Below, in pieces: positions 10,949-24,661 of a stretch of DNA of 64,000 nucleotides. Position numbers and translations under genes: made by a program. Source of the DNA: Punctularia strigosozonata HHB-11173 SS5 (Eukaryota > Basidiomycota > Agaricomycetes > Corticiales > Punctulariaceae); contig NW_006767441.1 of NCBI RefSeq assembly GCF_000264995.1, positions 1,314,370 to 1,378,369 of the forward strand. The letters run 5' to 3'. The notes beneath the pieces are model-generated. The model saw only the letters and a list, made by a program, of their open reading frames with translations, searched no databases and was not told the origin of the DNA. Numbering within the stretch: position 1 is the first letter of the stretch; each line of letters opens with the position of its first letter.

Positions 10949-13684
10949 CTACGTCTCGCCGGGCGACGTCGCCTGCTCGAGCTTGCGCCGTCCGCCCCCG
11001 GGCGTCGCGGCCGCACCCCCCATCCATCGCCAGACGCGCAGCTCGTCCCCGCCCGCGACCTCCTCGAGGTTGGCGCGCACGTTCGCGTTGCTCTCGACGA
11101 CCTGCTCGACGCGGTCCCACAGGCGCGCGCGCGCAGAGACCGAGTGCTCGTCCTGCAGCACGAGGTCGCGGAGCTGGAGCGAGGACAGGTACGGCTGCGG
11201 GGCCGTCACCGGGTCAACGTGGTGCGCGAGCTCCTGGTTGCGCAACGTGTCGAGCGCGATCTGGACGAGCTCTGCCACGCGCTCGTCCTCGATCTTCCGC
11301 CGGGCGCGCCGGGACTTTTCTGAGAACGCGGCGATCACCAGCAGCAGGAAGCCTGAGGAAGGTGGGAGGGAGAAAAAAAAAGCGCAACAAGGCCCGACCT
11401 GTCAGCGCAACTGAAACAATGTCATATTGTATGAAAACGCACCCAAGACGCTAGACCGCCACTCCTGCCACGTTTCCCTAGCCTTGACAGTGAGCATACA
11501 ATTCCATGTCAAGTCTGGGATCTCGTGTGCCAGATAGCTGCGACCACTGCAGAAGCTGTCAGCAAGCTCCGGCGGCAGATGAAGTGTCCATCAACCTACT
11601 TCTGGTCTTCCCCGGTCAAAACGTTACCCCACACCACGAGTTGCGATATGGCTTCGTTGAACGTATCATCAAACGTCTCGAGCAGATGAGGCTAAAGCGA
11701 CAAAGCAAAGGACACCGAGATTAAGTATCGTGGCCATACACATGTTGGTCTCAGAGCTTACTGCCGTCTTCTTCTTCATCGTCTCCCGCAGGCTCTCCAC
11801 GTCCAAGCCCCACTTCTTTGCCTCGCCGCCGTCTTCGGGACTGACTTGAACGCGATCGAGCGCGCCAGAGCAGACCCTGAGGCCACGCTCCTGCTTCAAT
11901 ATGGCCTCCACCGCTTTCCCGAGCGCGCCGATATTGCGCTTCCGCTTTGGATCCGGCACGCATCTCGGAGGGAACGCAACCGGCCCTAATCCGGGCAGGC
12001 CGTCAGTCACTTCGTGTATTACTTTCCACACAGCATCCGAGGTTGTGTCCGCCGGGGCGTGTGGCGAGATGGTCCGTGGCGGCGGCGGAAGGAAACTCAA
12101 GGCCCAATGCGGGCGCAGAAGGAAGCCGGTGTCGCAGATCACCGTATCCTGCGTGCATGACGCATGTGGGGGGCATGGCGTGCAATGAGCGGGGCGAGGT
12201 ATGATAGGCAGAGGCGGGCAGGCCACCGGCTCGACGACCTCGGCAATGTCCGTCGCTTCGTTTGGCGTTATGGGGAGCGTCAGGACGGTGCTGTTTTCCC
12301 TGTTGCACTTCTCGATCGCCTCCCACTTGATCTTCAGCGTCTCCAACGCCTGATTCGTGTCCTTGCCGCTCTCGCAGAAACCGATGGAGGCAGATTGTCC
12401 TTTATAGTCAGCGACCAAGCCGCCGGAGGCTAGCAAAGCTAGACCGACGAGCACTGTACGGATGAACCATGAGGAGCTCCCGCTCTGCCTCGGAGGTGCA
12501 GGTCTTCGGATCACGGCTCCCTGGTTAGCCACCTGGGACACCACGCTACTGGATGGCTCGCTGTCCTCCGATTTGGTTGCTATAGGTGCAGGTATCGGCT
12601 CCGAGTCAGGCAGTTCGTCGGCAACTGTTTCATCCTCTTCTTTCACTATGCTCGGCACAGCGAGTAAAGGACGTGACGGGGCCGAAGTCCCGTCCGATGT
12701 TCGCTTGCTATCCGCGAAGATATCCTCAGGCAGATCCGGATCAAACTTGGACTCGTGCTGAAACCTATCCTTGGCGGGCGATCTCGATGGCGATGACTTC
12801 GTGGGCGACGACGGTATCTGTGGCGGAGCAGACGACGATTTCCGGGATTTCCGGGGTACGACTGATTTCCGAGGCGCCTTCGCTTTGGGAGAAGGACGGC
12901 TCGGGGAGGATTCAGCGCCAGACTGGAACACGTTGTTGTCCTCCCATCCGCTATCCTCGGGAAATGCGTCTGAGACGCGTCTCCGCGCTTCTGTTCCCGC
13001 GTCCGCCGTCTAACATGAAGCATTTGAGCGCAGGAACAAGCCATGGGTCGAGCGCCTACTTACAGACTTCTTGCTACGACGGACTTTCGGCAGCGGACTC
13101 GCCTCGGGTTCGCTTTCTTCTGCCAAAGAGGGCTGTATCAATGTCCTCCGAGTGGTGGACGGTCCTCCGAGCGTAGGCTGAGCCGACGACCTTCTACGCT
13201 TGGGCTAGGACCGAGGCTATCTCAGACGGTCAGGCAGGGTGCGATCAAGGCTCGCTCACAGGTTCTGGCTTGAGCGGTTCGGTATACTCTTCGTATTCGG
13301 GAGCTCGAGATAGTCGACGAGAGGATCGCCTGGTTAGGGGCGCCTGTCGCGACACCGCACTGAGCTGCGACTCAGATATGACATCCAACCAGGGCGTACC
13401 TTCGGCTGCGATAGCGGTTTGCCGGTAACTCCATCGGTGATCCCTTCGTCACTCGCTAGGCTGTTCTCCTTCTTGATTCTCTGCTTCTTCAGCTTCGTCG
13501 CGTTCGCCTTGATCTGGTCGTTGAACAGCTGGACGAGCTTCGGTTTCGTGTACGGCTGAGGAAACGGGATGTTGTGATATCCAAAGACACCGAGAAGTTG
13601 GGAGACGGTCAAGCTCGCGGGATCGAAGTCCGGGTCGAGGTATTCGCCGAGGGCGATTACCTGGGCTGCTGTGAGCCGCGACAT
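10949..13684 (-). CDS. SRC1: Inner nuclear membrane protein Src1/Heh1 (LEM2/MAN1 family)
   Basis: Heh/LEM proteins tether chromatin to the inner nuclear membrane and recruit ESCRT-III for nuclear envelope sealing. ATG at 13684 gives MSRLTAAQVIALGEYLDPDF, followed by the HeH/LEM-like helix-extension-helix (LTVSQLLGVFGYHNIPFPQP, KPKLVQLFNDQI). In-frame ATGs exist upstream at 13732 and 13744. Several small exons (13300-12960) lead into a Ser/Lys-rich basic segment with KSVVPRKSRKSS (NLS-like). Transmembrane helix 1 is WFIRTVLVGLALLASGGLV. The lumenal region has paired Cys (CTPCPPHASC). A possible second TM (FLLLVIAAF) precedes the MSC winged-helix-like domain (VAELVQIALDTLRNQE, LWDRVEQVVESNANVR, VWRWMGG). 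VPS23 next door also works with ESCRT-III, but the genes are convergent and I infer no operon-like link. Confidence 0.9.
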
Positions 13685-14289
13685 GTCGCGCGGAGGAGTG
13701 GTGGTAGCAGAGAAGACGCCAAAGCTGGCCATTCCCACGGACACATTGCATCAACGGCGCGTTCACGTCGCTCACGTGGCGGCGAACCCTCCTCTCGAGT
13801 CCCCTGCCATTCGACTCGCACTCGATTAGCTTAATTCTGTAGAACAAACGGGGCGGAAGGGTGCTTGCGCGAGTGCATATTGTAATGACTGGAAATTCTG
13901 CATCTCCGGCCAGTCCGCGCCGAAGCGTGCCAGGACGCGTCAGAGACTTAGCCGCACGGAAACCTAGCTGCTTGTTGACATGTTCCCCGCCTTGATCGTA
14001 GGATTCCCTGTGCGAAGGGTGAAGACATTCAAGTTGTCCGTACCCTTGTCTAAAAAAACCCTATATTTTGTAGAATTGATACAGCCAACGCTCCGCCCAC
14101 GACCGTGGTCACGAGATCATTGAGGGCTGCGCGCGCCATGTCCTCGCTTCTCGCTGCTGTTATACCCTTAGCGCGACTCGTCCATGTAATTCGACTTTGC
14201 CTGGCGACCTCATAAGCGCTAAATTACCACCGGTTGAAGACGTGTATTGCGTGTTGAAGGACGCTGAAGTTATCACCGAAGAACTTACG
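13685..14289. other. Divergent promoter SRC1/APC5
   Basis: About 0.6 kb between the divergent starts. An in-frame reading region upstream of 14290 (from 14197, PPVEDVYCVLKDAE) is open without an ATG and could be an extra 5' coding exon of APC5 if an upstream start is spliced in. Confidence 0.4.
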
Positions 14290-17156
14290 ATGGAAAAGGC
14301 TCCAGAGAAGCCAGAAGTACACCCGCCTCCGCCGCCCCAGAAGCATGTTCTCCGACCGCACGAGATGCTGCTGCTCGTCGTCATACTGTGCACATTCAAA
14401 GAATTTGAAGGCAAAGGGTTACCTCCGGCATTTGTGCTGCATCTGTACCGTTTCCTGACGCGCGAGGTGTCTGAGGTGTGCCGCACGTTGTATCTCGCAT
14501 TCGACGAGTCACGTATGATAACCAGCATGCAGGTTACGCAACCCAAATCTGCTGATGAGCTCTTTGCTGCTCTCAGAGATGGACCTGAGGCTGACCATCC
14601 TGTCGCACAAGCTTTACTGCTGAAAGTCATTGATCAGAACGTTGGTCCAGGCTATTGCACGATCCATGCGCTTTACATTGACACATCGCGTCCCAGAGCG
14701 CATACATCGGGGGAATTGATCAGAGCGCAGGATTTATGCGAGCCATATACTGGTTATTTATGGAGAAAGACGACGAAGATGTGAGGTTACATCCATACAC
14801 GTACCGCCGTCTCTCATGATCATTGCAGGTACAGGCGCAGAAGTTTGTGAGTCTACGCCAGGAAGTACTCCTCTCATACCGACATGCACCCTGCAGACTC
14901 GCAGGTCGCTGCTGGGTTATTTCTGCCGCCGCTGCTTCATCAGCTACATCAAGCTATCGTACCATGGTCTCTGCAAGCTGCAACACGCGATCTCTCAGTG
15001 GAAGAAGGGACAGTGGTCGCCAGATATTGATCCTCCTGCAGGCGATGATCTGATAGATGGTATGCACGTGCGTTGTTTGTCCCGGATGACATTAATCTGG
15101 CAATGTTCGGGTAGATCGATTTCTCTTTCGGACGCCCATCGACGCGAGTCACTTTGCAACTCCAGACGCGTTTGCTTCGTATGTTTCTGAATCCTTGTTC
15201 ATGGTGGCACTCACGTATTCGGAGATAGGTATGAAAAGGCGCTGCTAGTCGGTGACGACAAGACGGCGGCCGACAGCTTGCGCAGATACTTCGACCAACG
15301 CTTCCATACCCAGCCGGAGTCGTGCGTTCTCTCGTTGTGCGTGTGTTGCAGATATTGATGTGCTTCTTCATGCTATTTACAGCAAAAATCGCCAGCATGC
15401 GATGTTGAACCTCATACGACTGCATTACGTCCGATCAGAATATACCGCGGCGAGGAAGGTATGACGCATTTCGTGTCGTTCTACCTGTGACTTACCCGCT
15501 GTTCTCCTATCAAGCTCTTGCAGGAAGCTATAGCAGTTTCGCGGATCTCTGGTGATAGGGTGACACTACAGCATTGTACGAGGTATGTCGGCTGTGATTC
15601 GGGCATGGCATTCGGGAATGGACTGAACGCACATCTTTCGCAGCATGCTGAACCGCCTACCTCCCGTGGAGCGAGGCCGAAAACCTGCGCTGAACGAGAT
15701 ACAGCCCGATTTGCATCCTCTTGAGTTGCTATTCGACGTGAAGAAGCTCATGCAAACAACAAGTGTAGGTGTGCATTGGTCTGCGGACCCGGACGACGTT
15801 ATCTAAAGACTTCATCCAGGATCAACCTCTAGGTTCTTCTTTTGAGAAGATAACGGAGTCAATAGGACTGTTTAATCACTGGATCGACGTGCAAGGCAAC
15901 GAGCCCGCGGAGGACGATGAGTTTGCCCAGCATGCAGTGCAGAGCATAGTCTGGTCGGCTGCTGGTAGGTGTTTTACTAAACATGTATGTCCGTCATACT
16001 CACACTCATTCAGGCAGGGACAAACTCGCCCATATTGAGGAGGACATTGTCACCACCTTCATGAGTGCGAGCAGTGAGACAACGCTGTCCTGCCTTGCCA
16101 ACCGAGCTTACGCAGTCAGTCCGTCATGCTATCACATGGAAGATAGTTCATAAACTTTGCCTCAGGTGGCCCGCCAAGGATCCTACGATGAAGGTCTGGC
16201 GATGTTACTCGAACCGTCCGTGTGGCAAAATCTCGCCACGATGCCGGACTATAACCTTTGGGCTAACGAAGTCTGGCATATTCTTGTATTGAGAGCAACA
16301 CGACGGTGAGTTTGCCATCGTCATGAATAGGGCGTCGCCTGATAGCATACCTCGTCAGAGGTCAAATCCGGACGATAAGGGACTTTTTGCGCACGCGACG
16401 AACCTCGATGTACTTCCTCACAAAGGAATACTCATTGGATGGTGACAAGGGCCGTGTTGCGTCCGCGATTCGCGACCCACTGTACAAAGTCATGGAGCTG
16501 AAGGTGGCCCACTTTTCTCGCTCGCTGGAAACGAGTAGCAGCTCACTGAATGCTGTCATCGCCTGTAGAGGGTTGATCAAGGCGCTCAAGCAGTTGAACC
16601 GCTCCTCGTCGCCCTATGGAAATCGGAGTTTCAAGGCCGATTCGGGCTCTACCGAACCGCCATCGTCATGCTCGCCGACATCAGCCTTGAATTTGGATGG
16701 ACCAAGAAAGCTCGTCGGATCATCGAAGAGATCATGCCGCAGGTCATCGCTGGGGATGATATAGAACAGAGGGCACTCGCATGCTTTGTGTATGCACGGT
16801 GTATCATAGCGGCTGCAGACGACGGTGAGTACTCCGGCGACTTCGTAGTCAAGTTTGGACCTATACCAAGTCAAGCGTTAGTGCCCACAGGCCTCCGGCA
16901 AGCGCTTGCATATCTCCACCATGCGGAGGAGGATTATCGACGGCTAGAGCTTTATGTCTCCTTGGCGGACGTGCAATATTTTCTTTCCGTTGTTTACCAC
17001 AACCTGGATATGGTGCAGGAGAGAGACGCTGCCGCAAAGAGACACGAGGACACGGTGGAGGAACAGCGCAAATTGGACGAGATTGTGGTAGATGATGACG
17101 TTCTGGCGGTATGTGAGTTGATAGCAGACATCGGAGCAGCGCTCGCTGCCCGGTAA
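14290..17156 (+). CDS. APC5: Anaphase-promoting complex subunit 5
   Basis: Apc5 is a TPR scaffold subunit of the APC/C ubiquitin ligase that drives mitotic exit. ATG at 14290 gives MEKAPEKPEVHPPPPPQ, followed by LRPHEMLLLVVILCTFKEFE and LPPAFVLHLYRFLTREVSEV. Further exons read GYFCRRCFISYIKLSYHGL, LLQEAIAVSRISGD, SIGLFNHWIDVQGN, QGSYDEGLAMLLEPSVWQNL and MLADISLEFGWTKKARRIIE, ending at TAA 17154-17156. At least nine short introns are needed. One (after DPLYKVMELK, about 16505-16567) is fixed because only the TAG acceptor before AGGGTTGAT restores the frame of AVEPLLVALWKSEFQGRFG. The C-terminal TPR-like helices and DIEQRALACFVYARCIIAA match Apc5. The identity is confident; several exon borders in 14670-16300 are approximate. 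Confidence 0.85.
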
Positions 17157-17353
17157 AATGTACAATATAATACTTGTCGAGATGTTGCACCTCGTCTGTC
17201 TGCACGCACGGTTGAAGTCCGAGCGCGTTCGCGAAGTTGAACGGCATCATGAGAACGGACGCGCAGGAGAGCGCGTGGCTGTAACCCGCGTTCAACACGA
17301 AGTGTTGATCTCTTCGCTTGCTTCGTTATCCTTGGCTTGCCGTATCCAGTCTC

Positions 17354-20300
17354 ATGGAGGGTGCACCTCCCCCAGAAGAGGATTTTTCAACGCTGTCCAT
17401 TGAAGACAGGCTCTCCCACAAGAACTGGAAGGCCCGAGTCAGCGCATATGAGACTCTCGTCAAGACGTTCCAGAACACCGCATCCGACAACGACCCTGCG
17501 TTCAGGCCCTATCTGAACAACCCAGATCTACTGAAGAAGATTGCCACGGACTCGAATGCCGTCGCGCAGGAGAAAGGCGTCGACTGTTTGGTCGCCTTCG
17601 TCAAGTTTGCGGGCGAAAACGCGGCGCGGACGCGCGAGGCGGTTGTGCCCGCGCTCGTGGACAAGTGCTTCGGATCGACACGAGCTGGGACGCGGAATCA
17701 GGCCATAGAGCTCGCGCTGCAGTATGTTGAAGTGGAGAACAGCGGCGCAGGCGTGATCGTTAGTGTTGGATGTTAACTCCAACCTGTTTTTTATCCTAAG
17801 TCTCCAGTTAGGCCGATATCATTCCAGGATTGAGCGCGAAACAACCGAAGGTCGTATCAGGATGTGTGACTGCTATGAAGGAGATTGTTCGGTATGGAAT
17901 ACCCTCTGTGGCATAAATGCGACGATTAAATCGTATACAGACTATTCGGCATCCAAGTAATACCGCCACAGCCCGTGCTCAAGGCCCTTCCAAAGATCTT
18001 TGGGCATTCCGACAAGACGGTTCGAGCCGAGGGTACTGCTCTCACACATGCGCTCTATCAATACATGGGTCCCGCGATCGAGACGTTTCTAGGGGACCTC
18101 AAGCCCGTTCAGGTGAAGGAACTGAAGGAGGCGTTTGAGAACATGGAGAAGGAGGGCAAGGGCAAAGGGACTCTCAAGCCGGAGCGGTTGACGAGGCAAC
18201 AGGCTCGCGAAGCAGAGACAGCGCAGATGACAGCAGGAGATGACGCAGAAGCTCCTGGGGGAGGGCAGGAGGAAGCGGGTGAGCTGTAACGGGGCTTATA
18301 CTGTGAACGATCCTGATCTTGGTGCGAGGAATAGCAGCGGAACTAGACCCGCGATCATTTGCAGAAGAGGTGGATATCACGGGCAGGTTGCCTGCGAACT
18401 TCTATGGCAACCTCTCGTCGTCTAAATGGAAGGAACGCAAAGAAGCTCTGGATGATCTCCAGACCCTACTCAATGCATCATTGCGAATAAAGGACGCGCC
18501 GGAACTTGGCGAACTTGCCAAGTCCCTAGCGACTTGCATACACAAAGACGCCAATGTTGCGTGTGTCACTACGGCGGCAAATTGCATGGAGAAGTTGGCG
18601 GAGGGCGTTGCTACGCCATTTGGCAGGTTCCGCGAAGCAGTTGTTGCCCCGATGATGGAACGGCTGAAGGAAAGGAAAGCCTCAGTCACGGATGCGATTG
18701 GCGCCGCTTTAGATGCTGTCTTCAAGACGGTAAGGTCTCAGGGGTCTGGCGATGTATAAGGTTGCTCAATTTCTTCCGCAGACTGCGCTTTCTGACATAC
18801 TCGGGGACATTCAACCAATGCTTTCCAATAAGAACCCGCAGGTCAAGGAAGGATCACTCAAGTTCCTTACGCGATGTCTGTCGAACGCATCTGCTCCGAT
18901 CCAACCAGCGCAGATCAAGCCTTTGTCCGATGCGCTTGCTGCGCTGTTAGAGGATTCTGTGGCGGGCTGTCGAGACGAGGCTGCCATGTCATTGGGCACT
19001 CTGATGAAGATGGTCGGCGAACGCCCGCTGAACGCGCTAATGGATGGCCTTGCGGACGTCCGCAAGGCTAAGGTTAAAGAAGCCTACGATAAAGCTACTG
19101 TGAAGTGCAAAGCCGGCGGCGCTGCTCCTGCGAAACCCCCACCGGCCGCGAAAGCTGCGCCCCCCAAAGCTGCGCCCGTGAAGCCCGCACAGAAGCCCGC
19201 AGCCGCTGAAAAGGCGCATCCACCACCCGCATCGGCACCGAATGCGTCTTCGCCAACTGCCGATGACTTGTTAGACGACTTCAAGGAGCCACCGAAGCCT
19301 TCGAAGAAGCCTCCTGCCAGACTCATGGTAAACGCATTCCTCTCGCTGCATGTTGAATTACTAATTGTTGATGGGATGTCCGAAGGCAAAAAAACTAGCT
19401 GCAGACTCTGCTGCGAACGGATCTCCATCACCTGCACCAGCTGCTTCTGCACCTGTCAAGAAGCTTCCTCCAGCTGCGGCGCCCAAGGCATCTGGAAAAT
19501 CGGCACCTGCTGCACCTCCAGGTGCACTGGACAGCTTCAAGTACAAACATACGCCGGAGGACGCGGAGGCATTGTGGACAGAACTCATCCCTGCGAACTT
19601 CCAGACCGACTTAGGCGATTCAGCCTGGAAAGTGCGCTTGGCGGCGCTCGAAGAAATGACGACATGGGTAGAGGGAGCCGCTGCCGACCTAGATAGCGAG
19701 GTTGTCGTACGATTTTTGGCGAAGAAAGGTTTCAACGAGAAGAACTTCCAGGTGCACTCTGGTGGCTTGGATCAGGATGTCGTGATTGCTGACAGCGGCC
19801 CTTGCTACGTCCTAGGTATCTGCAAAGCTTTACGGGATATTACAAATCCTTGCGACACGGTGTCCGAGCTTTGGGAGATCCTCAGCGGCACTTTGCATCC
19901 CTCATCTCAGCGAGAAGCTAGGCGATATGAAGCTCAAGAAGCCAGCTGGTGACACGCTACTTTTGCTTGCTGAAAAGACGTCATTACAGTTCGTCCTGGG
20001 GCATGGTATGTATGGCGCGTCTCAGATACCGGCTTGGCTAACGCGGACAAACGTTAGCATACGAACCCTTAAGCAAACAGAAGGCGCCCAAAGTCTTCGC
20101 CGATGCTCTAGTCTGGGTGGACACGGCACTAAAGGAGTTCGGCATCGCTGGCCTGTCTTTGAGAGGGCTCATTGAGTTCCTCAAGGACGGCCTAAAAAAC
20201 TCGAATGCCGGTGTGCGAACTAGTGCCACAAAGACGCTCGTTACTGTCAAGCTGTTCGCTGGCTCAAGTAAGTTTTTAGCTTGATGGGTGGTATGCAATA

Positions 20301-23300
20301 GTTGAAGATGATATCCGCCAGGTATCAAGGACTTCTTGGAGGATCTGAATCCACAGTTGTTGAACACCATCAGCTCAGAATTCGACAAAGTTGAAGGCAC
20401 TCCCGCTCCAGAACCCACTCGTGAATCTGCCGATGTCGCTGCCATGGCCACAACCGATGTCGCCTCCGGAAAGGGCTCCAGCACAGCTGGCGCAGATCCC
20501 CTGGATGACCTCTTCCCTCGCGTAGAAATCGACGGACTGTTGAAGGGAACCACGATTCTTGCCGATGCCAAGAGCGATGCTTGGAAGACCAAGAAGGAAG
20601 CTTTGGAAACCTTACAAGCTATCTTGGACCAGGGGGCGAACAAACGACTCAAGCCCAACATGGGTAAGTGCATACGTGCACAGTTGGACTCGGTTGTCAG
20701 TGGCACACAACTAATTATACTCCGTAGGCGAGATCGGCCAGGTACTTAAAGCTCGCGTCACAGATGCGAATAAAGCTGTGCAGATGCTCGCCCTCGACAT
20801 CGTTGCACGGATTGCTACTGGAATGGGCAAGCCGTTCGAGAAATATTCCCGATTATTTGATCTACCCGTGGCGACTGTGCTTGCGGACCAGAAGGCCCCT
20901 GCTCGCCAGGCCGCCTGCCAAACCCTGACCGCCATGGCCATCGCCTGTGAGGGTGTTGATCCCATGGTAAAGGGACTGACGACTGCCCTTGAATCACCAA
21001 ATCCCATGCAACGAGCCACGCTTCTTGGCTGGATGGTGGACTGGTTCAAGGAGCATGAACCCAGCCCTTCACTGGACATAAGTAGCTGGGTTAACCCCGT
21101 TGTGTCCTGTCTGGATGACAGGAGCGCGGACGTACGCAAGGGTGCCCAGGGTCTCCTACCAACACTAATTACTTGCTGCGGCTATGACACGGTCATGAGT
21201 GGCACAAATGCTCTCAAACCCGCCTCCAGAAAATCTGCTGCAGCCCTCATCCAAGCTGCTCAGGCGAATGCGGCGCCTCGTACCCAGGCAACAGCCTCAG
21301 TAGAAGCTCGCAAACCTGCCGCGGCCCCTGCGAAGGCGGCCAAGCCTCGCGCTCCGTCTCCGCCTCCTGCTGAAGAACCAACTCCGGCTCTGTCGGGCAC
21401 CGAGAAAGTAGCACCTCCTCGCCGAAAGTTGCTCATGGGCGCAATCCCAAAGAGCGCAGACGCACGCCCAGAGACACCGTCGGAAGAAGCTCCCAGGTCT
21501 CGTTTGCCCTCCAAGCCCGGGCTAAGCCTCCGTCGGCCGGCAGCAGGTTCTGTTTCGTCCCCGACACCTCCCGTGCCCGCTGACAACAGTAACGGGGCTA
21601 TCTTCATCACTTCCAGCCCCGAACCAAAGAGAGCTCGCCTGGCCAAGGATGGACAGAGGTGGATAAATGAGAGTGGGACCACGCGCAAGGATTTGGCGGA
21701 TCTGCTGCAGCATCAGATGGAGCCTCATGCTTCGAAGGAACTGGTGTCACTGCTATTCAGCAATGGCCATACAGCAGTCAATGATCATGTCAAGGGGTTG
21801 AGCATGATCAGCGACTATTACACCAATGCCCAAGCAAGCGACGACCTCCTGTCTGCGGTCGCGGTGGCCAACTGCGATCTTCCATTGAAATATGTCTCAA
21901 TCAAAGCCCATGAACCTCAGTCGAACCTCATAAGCAAATGCCTGGAGGTTGTCGAAGCTGTTCTCTCGTTCTTGTCCAGCATCGGCTATCAACTGACTGA
22001 TGCCGAGGCGCTGTGTTTTATTCCGACCATGGTGTACAAGGTAAGCAACCCCCCGTAGCCGCAGGAAATTTACTCATCCTCGCTAGTTGGGAGATGCTCG
22101 AGAACAAGTCCGGGTCCGCGTACAAGCAATCATCCAATCCTTGCCCAAGGTAGATGCATACAGCCGAGTGTTCCAGCTCGTTTTACAGCACGGTCTCTCA
22201 TCCAAGGTCGCCAAAACCCGCCAAGGCGCCATCGACGAGCTTGGTAGCCTGATCCACCGGTTCGGTATCAGCGCATGCGAGCCCGCCAAAGCACTCCCTC
22301 AGATAGCAGCCATGATCTCGGACAAGGACCCAAGCGTGCGAAAGTCCGCGTTGACTGCCTTGAGCGAAGCGTACACGCTCGTCGGCGAGAAGATTTGGTC
22401 GTTAGTTGGGCACCTCTCTCCTAAGGATAAGACGCAGCTCGAAGAGAGACTACGCCGCGTCGCGGGACCAAGCAGTCCTCCGGGGAATGTCAGCCCAGAG
22501 CCCCCTGCACAAGCACCCGCTACGCATGCGACCCGTCTGCAAACCGGAATTCCTCGCTCTGGATCGCCTGCTCCAGCTTTCAAGTCCAAGATTGGCGGAT
22601 TGCCTCGGCCTGCGAGCCCGGCCGTCGCTCCATCACGCCTGGCCCGCCCCTCCTCGCCATCGGGCATTGCTAAAGCAAGCACGTTGACATCTCCTCAACG
22701 CCCCACATCCCCTTTGCGTCCGGCCAGGTCGTCGAACCTCCCTAGTCCTGCTTCGCCTGTTGGTATCGGCCGACCCAAAACCCTCCTACCATCTAGACTT
22801 GGGCCACCCAAAGCTCGCCCAGCTTTCAGTGCTCGGAGCGTCCCTCCTCTAGAAGCAGAGGAACAGGATGATCTCACGGTGCATCAACAGGATCCGGTAC
22901 CTGTTCGGGCACCAGCACGCGCTAGAGCAGAATCGGTGCAGAGCAACACAGCAGCCGAGAGTTCGGGACCGGATAACGTCTCCATCACAATTTCCAGTAT
23001 CCTCAGCAGCGACCCGACACGGAGCGTAGATGCTTTGAAGAGGATCCAACGCATTCTGGAGCTTGGGCCGGAGGCTGGGCCGTCTTCGCCTGCGTATCGG
23101 GATCTGGCTGAACATACGGAAGGCTTGATCGAGACTATCACTTTGCAGATGGCGCACGTCTTCGACCGGCCGGACGATATCACCTTGCCTGAGAACTTCC
23201 GTTTGGCGAAGCATCTCATACAAACCCTGAACGCTTTCTGCGACCACGTTTTTCTCGCGGAATCACTCACCGTCGACATCCTGACGTCTCTTCTGGAGGA

Positions 23301-24661
23301 GTTGACACTAAGGCTGCTCGAGACGGACGACAGTCCGGATTCAAAGGTGAAGGATCTGTCGCGCTTCATCAATATGATCATCCTTCGCCTCTTCGCGACT
23401 GCTAGGCGCATGTCGGTATTCCGGTAAGGTCATTTCCCTCTTTAGCATATCACATTTGCTGATATGGCTCTCTTGGTCAGCGCTCTGTTTGCGTTGTTAT
23501 TACAGATCGTGAAGCCATTCCCTTCCAACGGCACCCCGGCGGAGTCAAAGGAAGCGAAGATCGCCGAACTCGTACTCAAGTGCATATGGAAGCTTGCCAG
23601 GAACATGCCGCAGGATCTGGAGAAGCAAGCGCTGGATCCCATCGAGCTGTTCCCCGCCATTGAACATTTCCTTCAATCTGTCCCTCCGAATGAGTGGCGT
23701 GCAAGAGCCACGAATAAGGTACCTTGTGGCGATATGCCTCTAAGAACCATCAAGGTCATCATACAACACGTCGTTGGTACGTATCATGCCACTTATGGGC
23801 TTTGCTACCCCCTAACCTAACATGTTATACAGGTTTCTACGGCGACGATGTTTACGACATTCTCTCTGGAGCTTTCGACGATCCTTCCGCGACGATCGTC
23901 TACCCGTATGTTTACCGAATCCTGAACTCGAGCACGAGGGTAGGCGCAGACATGCCGGCGCACTCCGTCGCTTCCAGTCGCTTGCCCTCCGTCCATCGAG
24001 CTTCGCCGAGCGTGAGCCGCCCCATCTCACCCCCGGAGACGGCATCCTCAGTCGCTTCCGGAGACTACCGCCCGTTATCCGAAACTCGCCGGACCAGCCA
24101 GACGGCATCGTCTGTGAACGGAAATGGTGCATACTCGTCCCCCGTGGAAGAGCCGGATCCGGATGCTCAGCTGATCACAATCATCAACCACATCTCGAGC
24201 GAGACGACCGGTGCCCTTCATAAAGAGGGGATTACGGAATTGCACCAGTTCCTCAAGGCCCATCCGCACAAGAAGCCGAAGGTCGACAAGATGTTGGAGT
24301 CCACCGGCCCAGCTTTCAGAAAATACATCACACGCGCGTTAGCCAGTCGGGCGGCGGAGGATCAAGAGAGGGATGTAGCTGTGGCGCACACTCTTTCCAG
24401 TGAGTCTTATGCAAAGCATATTGATAGCTAGTTTTCTGACGGGAGTGATCAGAACTGGAGGCAAATCAGCCTGTTTCTCCAGTGGCTGGCCAATCTCCGT
24501 CTGAGACTATATCACCGAGATCGCCACGGTCTCCCAGAACAAGCTTGTCGGGAGACATACCTGCGGCCGCGGACGAGCGCCTTTCCCGACTTCACAACCT
24601 CTTCCAGTATAATCGAGCAAGCACGGCGAGCGCGGGTTCCTCGAACGGGCGTGCGTCTTGA
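17354..24661 (+). CDS. STU2: XMAP215/Stu2/Dis1 microtubule polymerase, five TOG-like arrays
   Basis: XMAP215 proteins bind tubulin through TOG domains and speed microtubule plus-end growth, acting at spindle poles and kinetochores. ATG at 17354 gives MEGAPPPEEDFSTLSIEDRL. About 2,100 residues are encoded in roughly 15 exons. TOG1 is about 17.35-18.13 kb (HKNWKARVSAYETLVK). TOG2 is 18.32-19.1 kb (LPANFYGNLSSSKWKERKEA). TOG3 is about 19.55-20.3 kb (SAWKVRLAALEEMTTWV). TOG4 is about 20.5-21.2 kb (SDAWKTKKEALETLQAIL; PARQAACQTLTAMAIACEG). TOG5 is about 21.65-22.45 kb (RVFQLVLQHGLSSKVAKTRQ). Linkers are Ala/Pro/Lys-rich and basic. The C-terminal region (VSITISSILSSDPTRSVDAL; STGPAFRKYITRALASRA) resembles the conserved non-TOG end of metazoan orthologues. 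Stu2 of budding yeast has two TOGs, so this is the long architecture. Confidence 0.92.
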
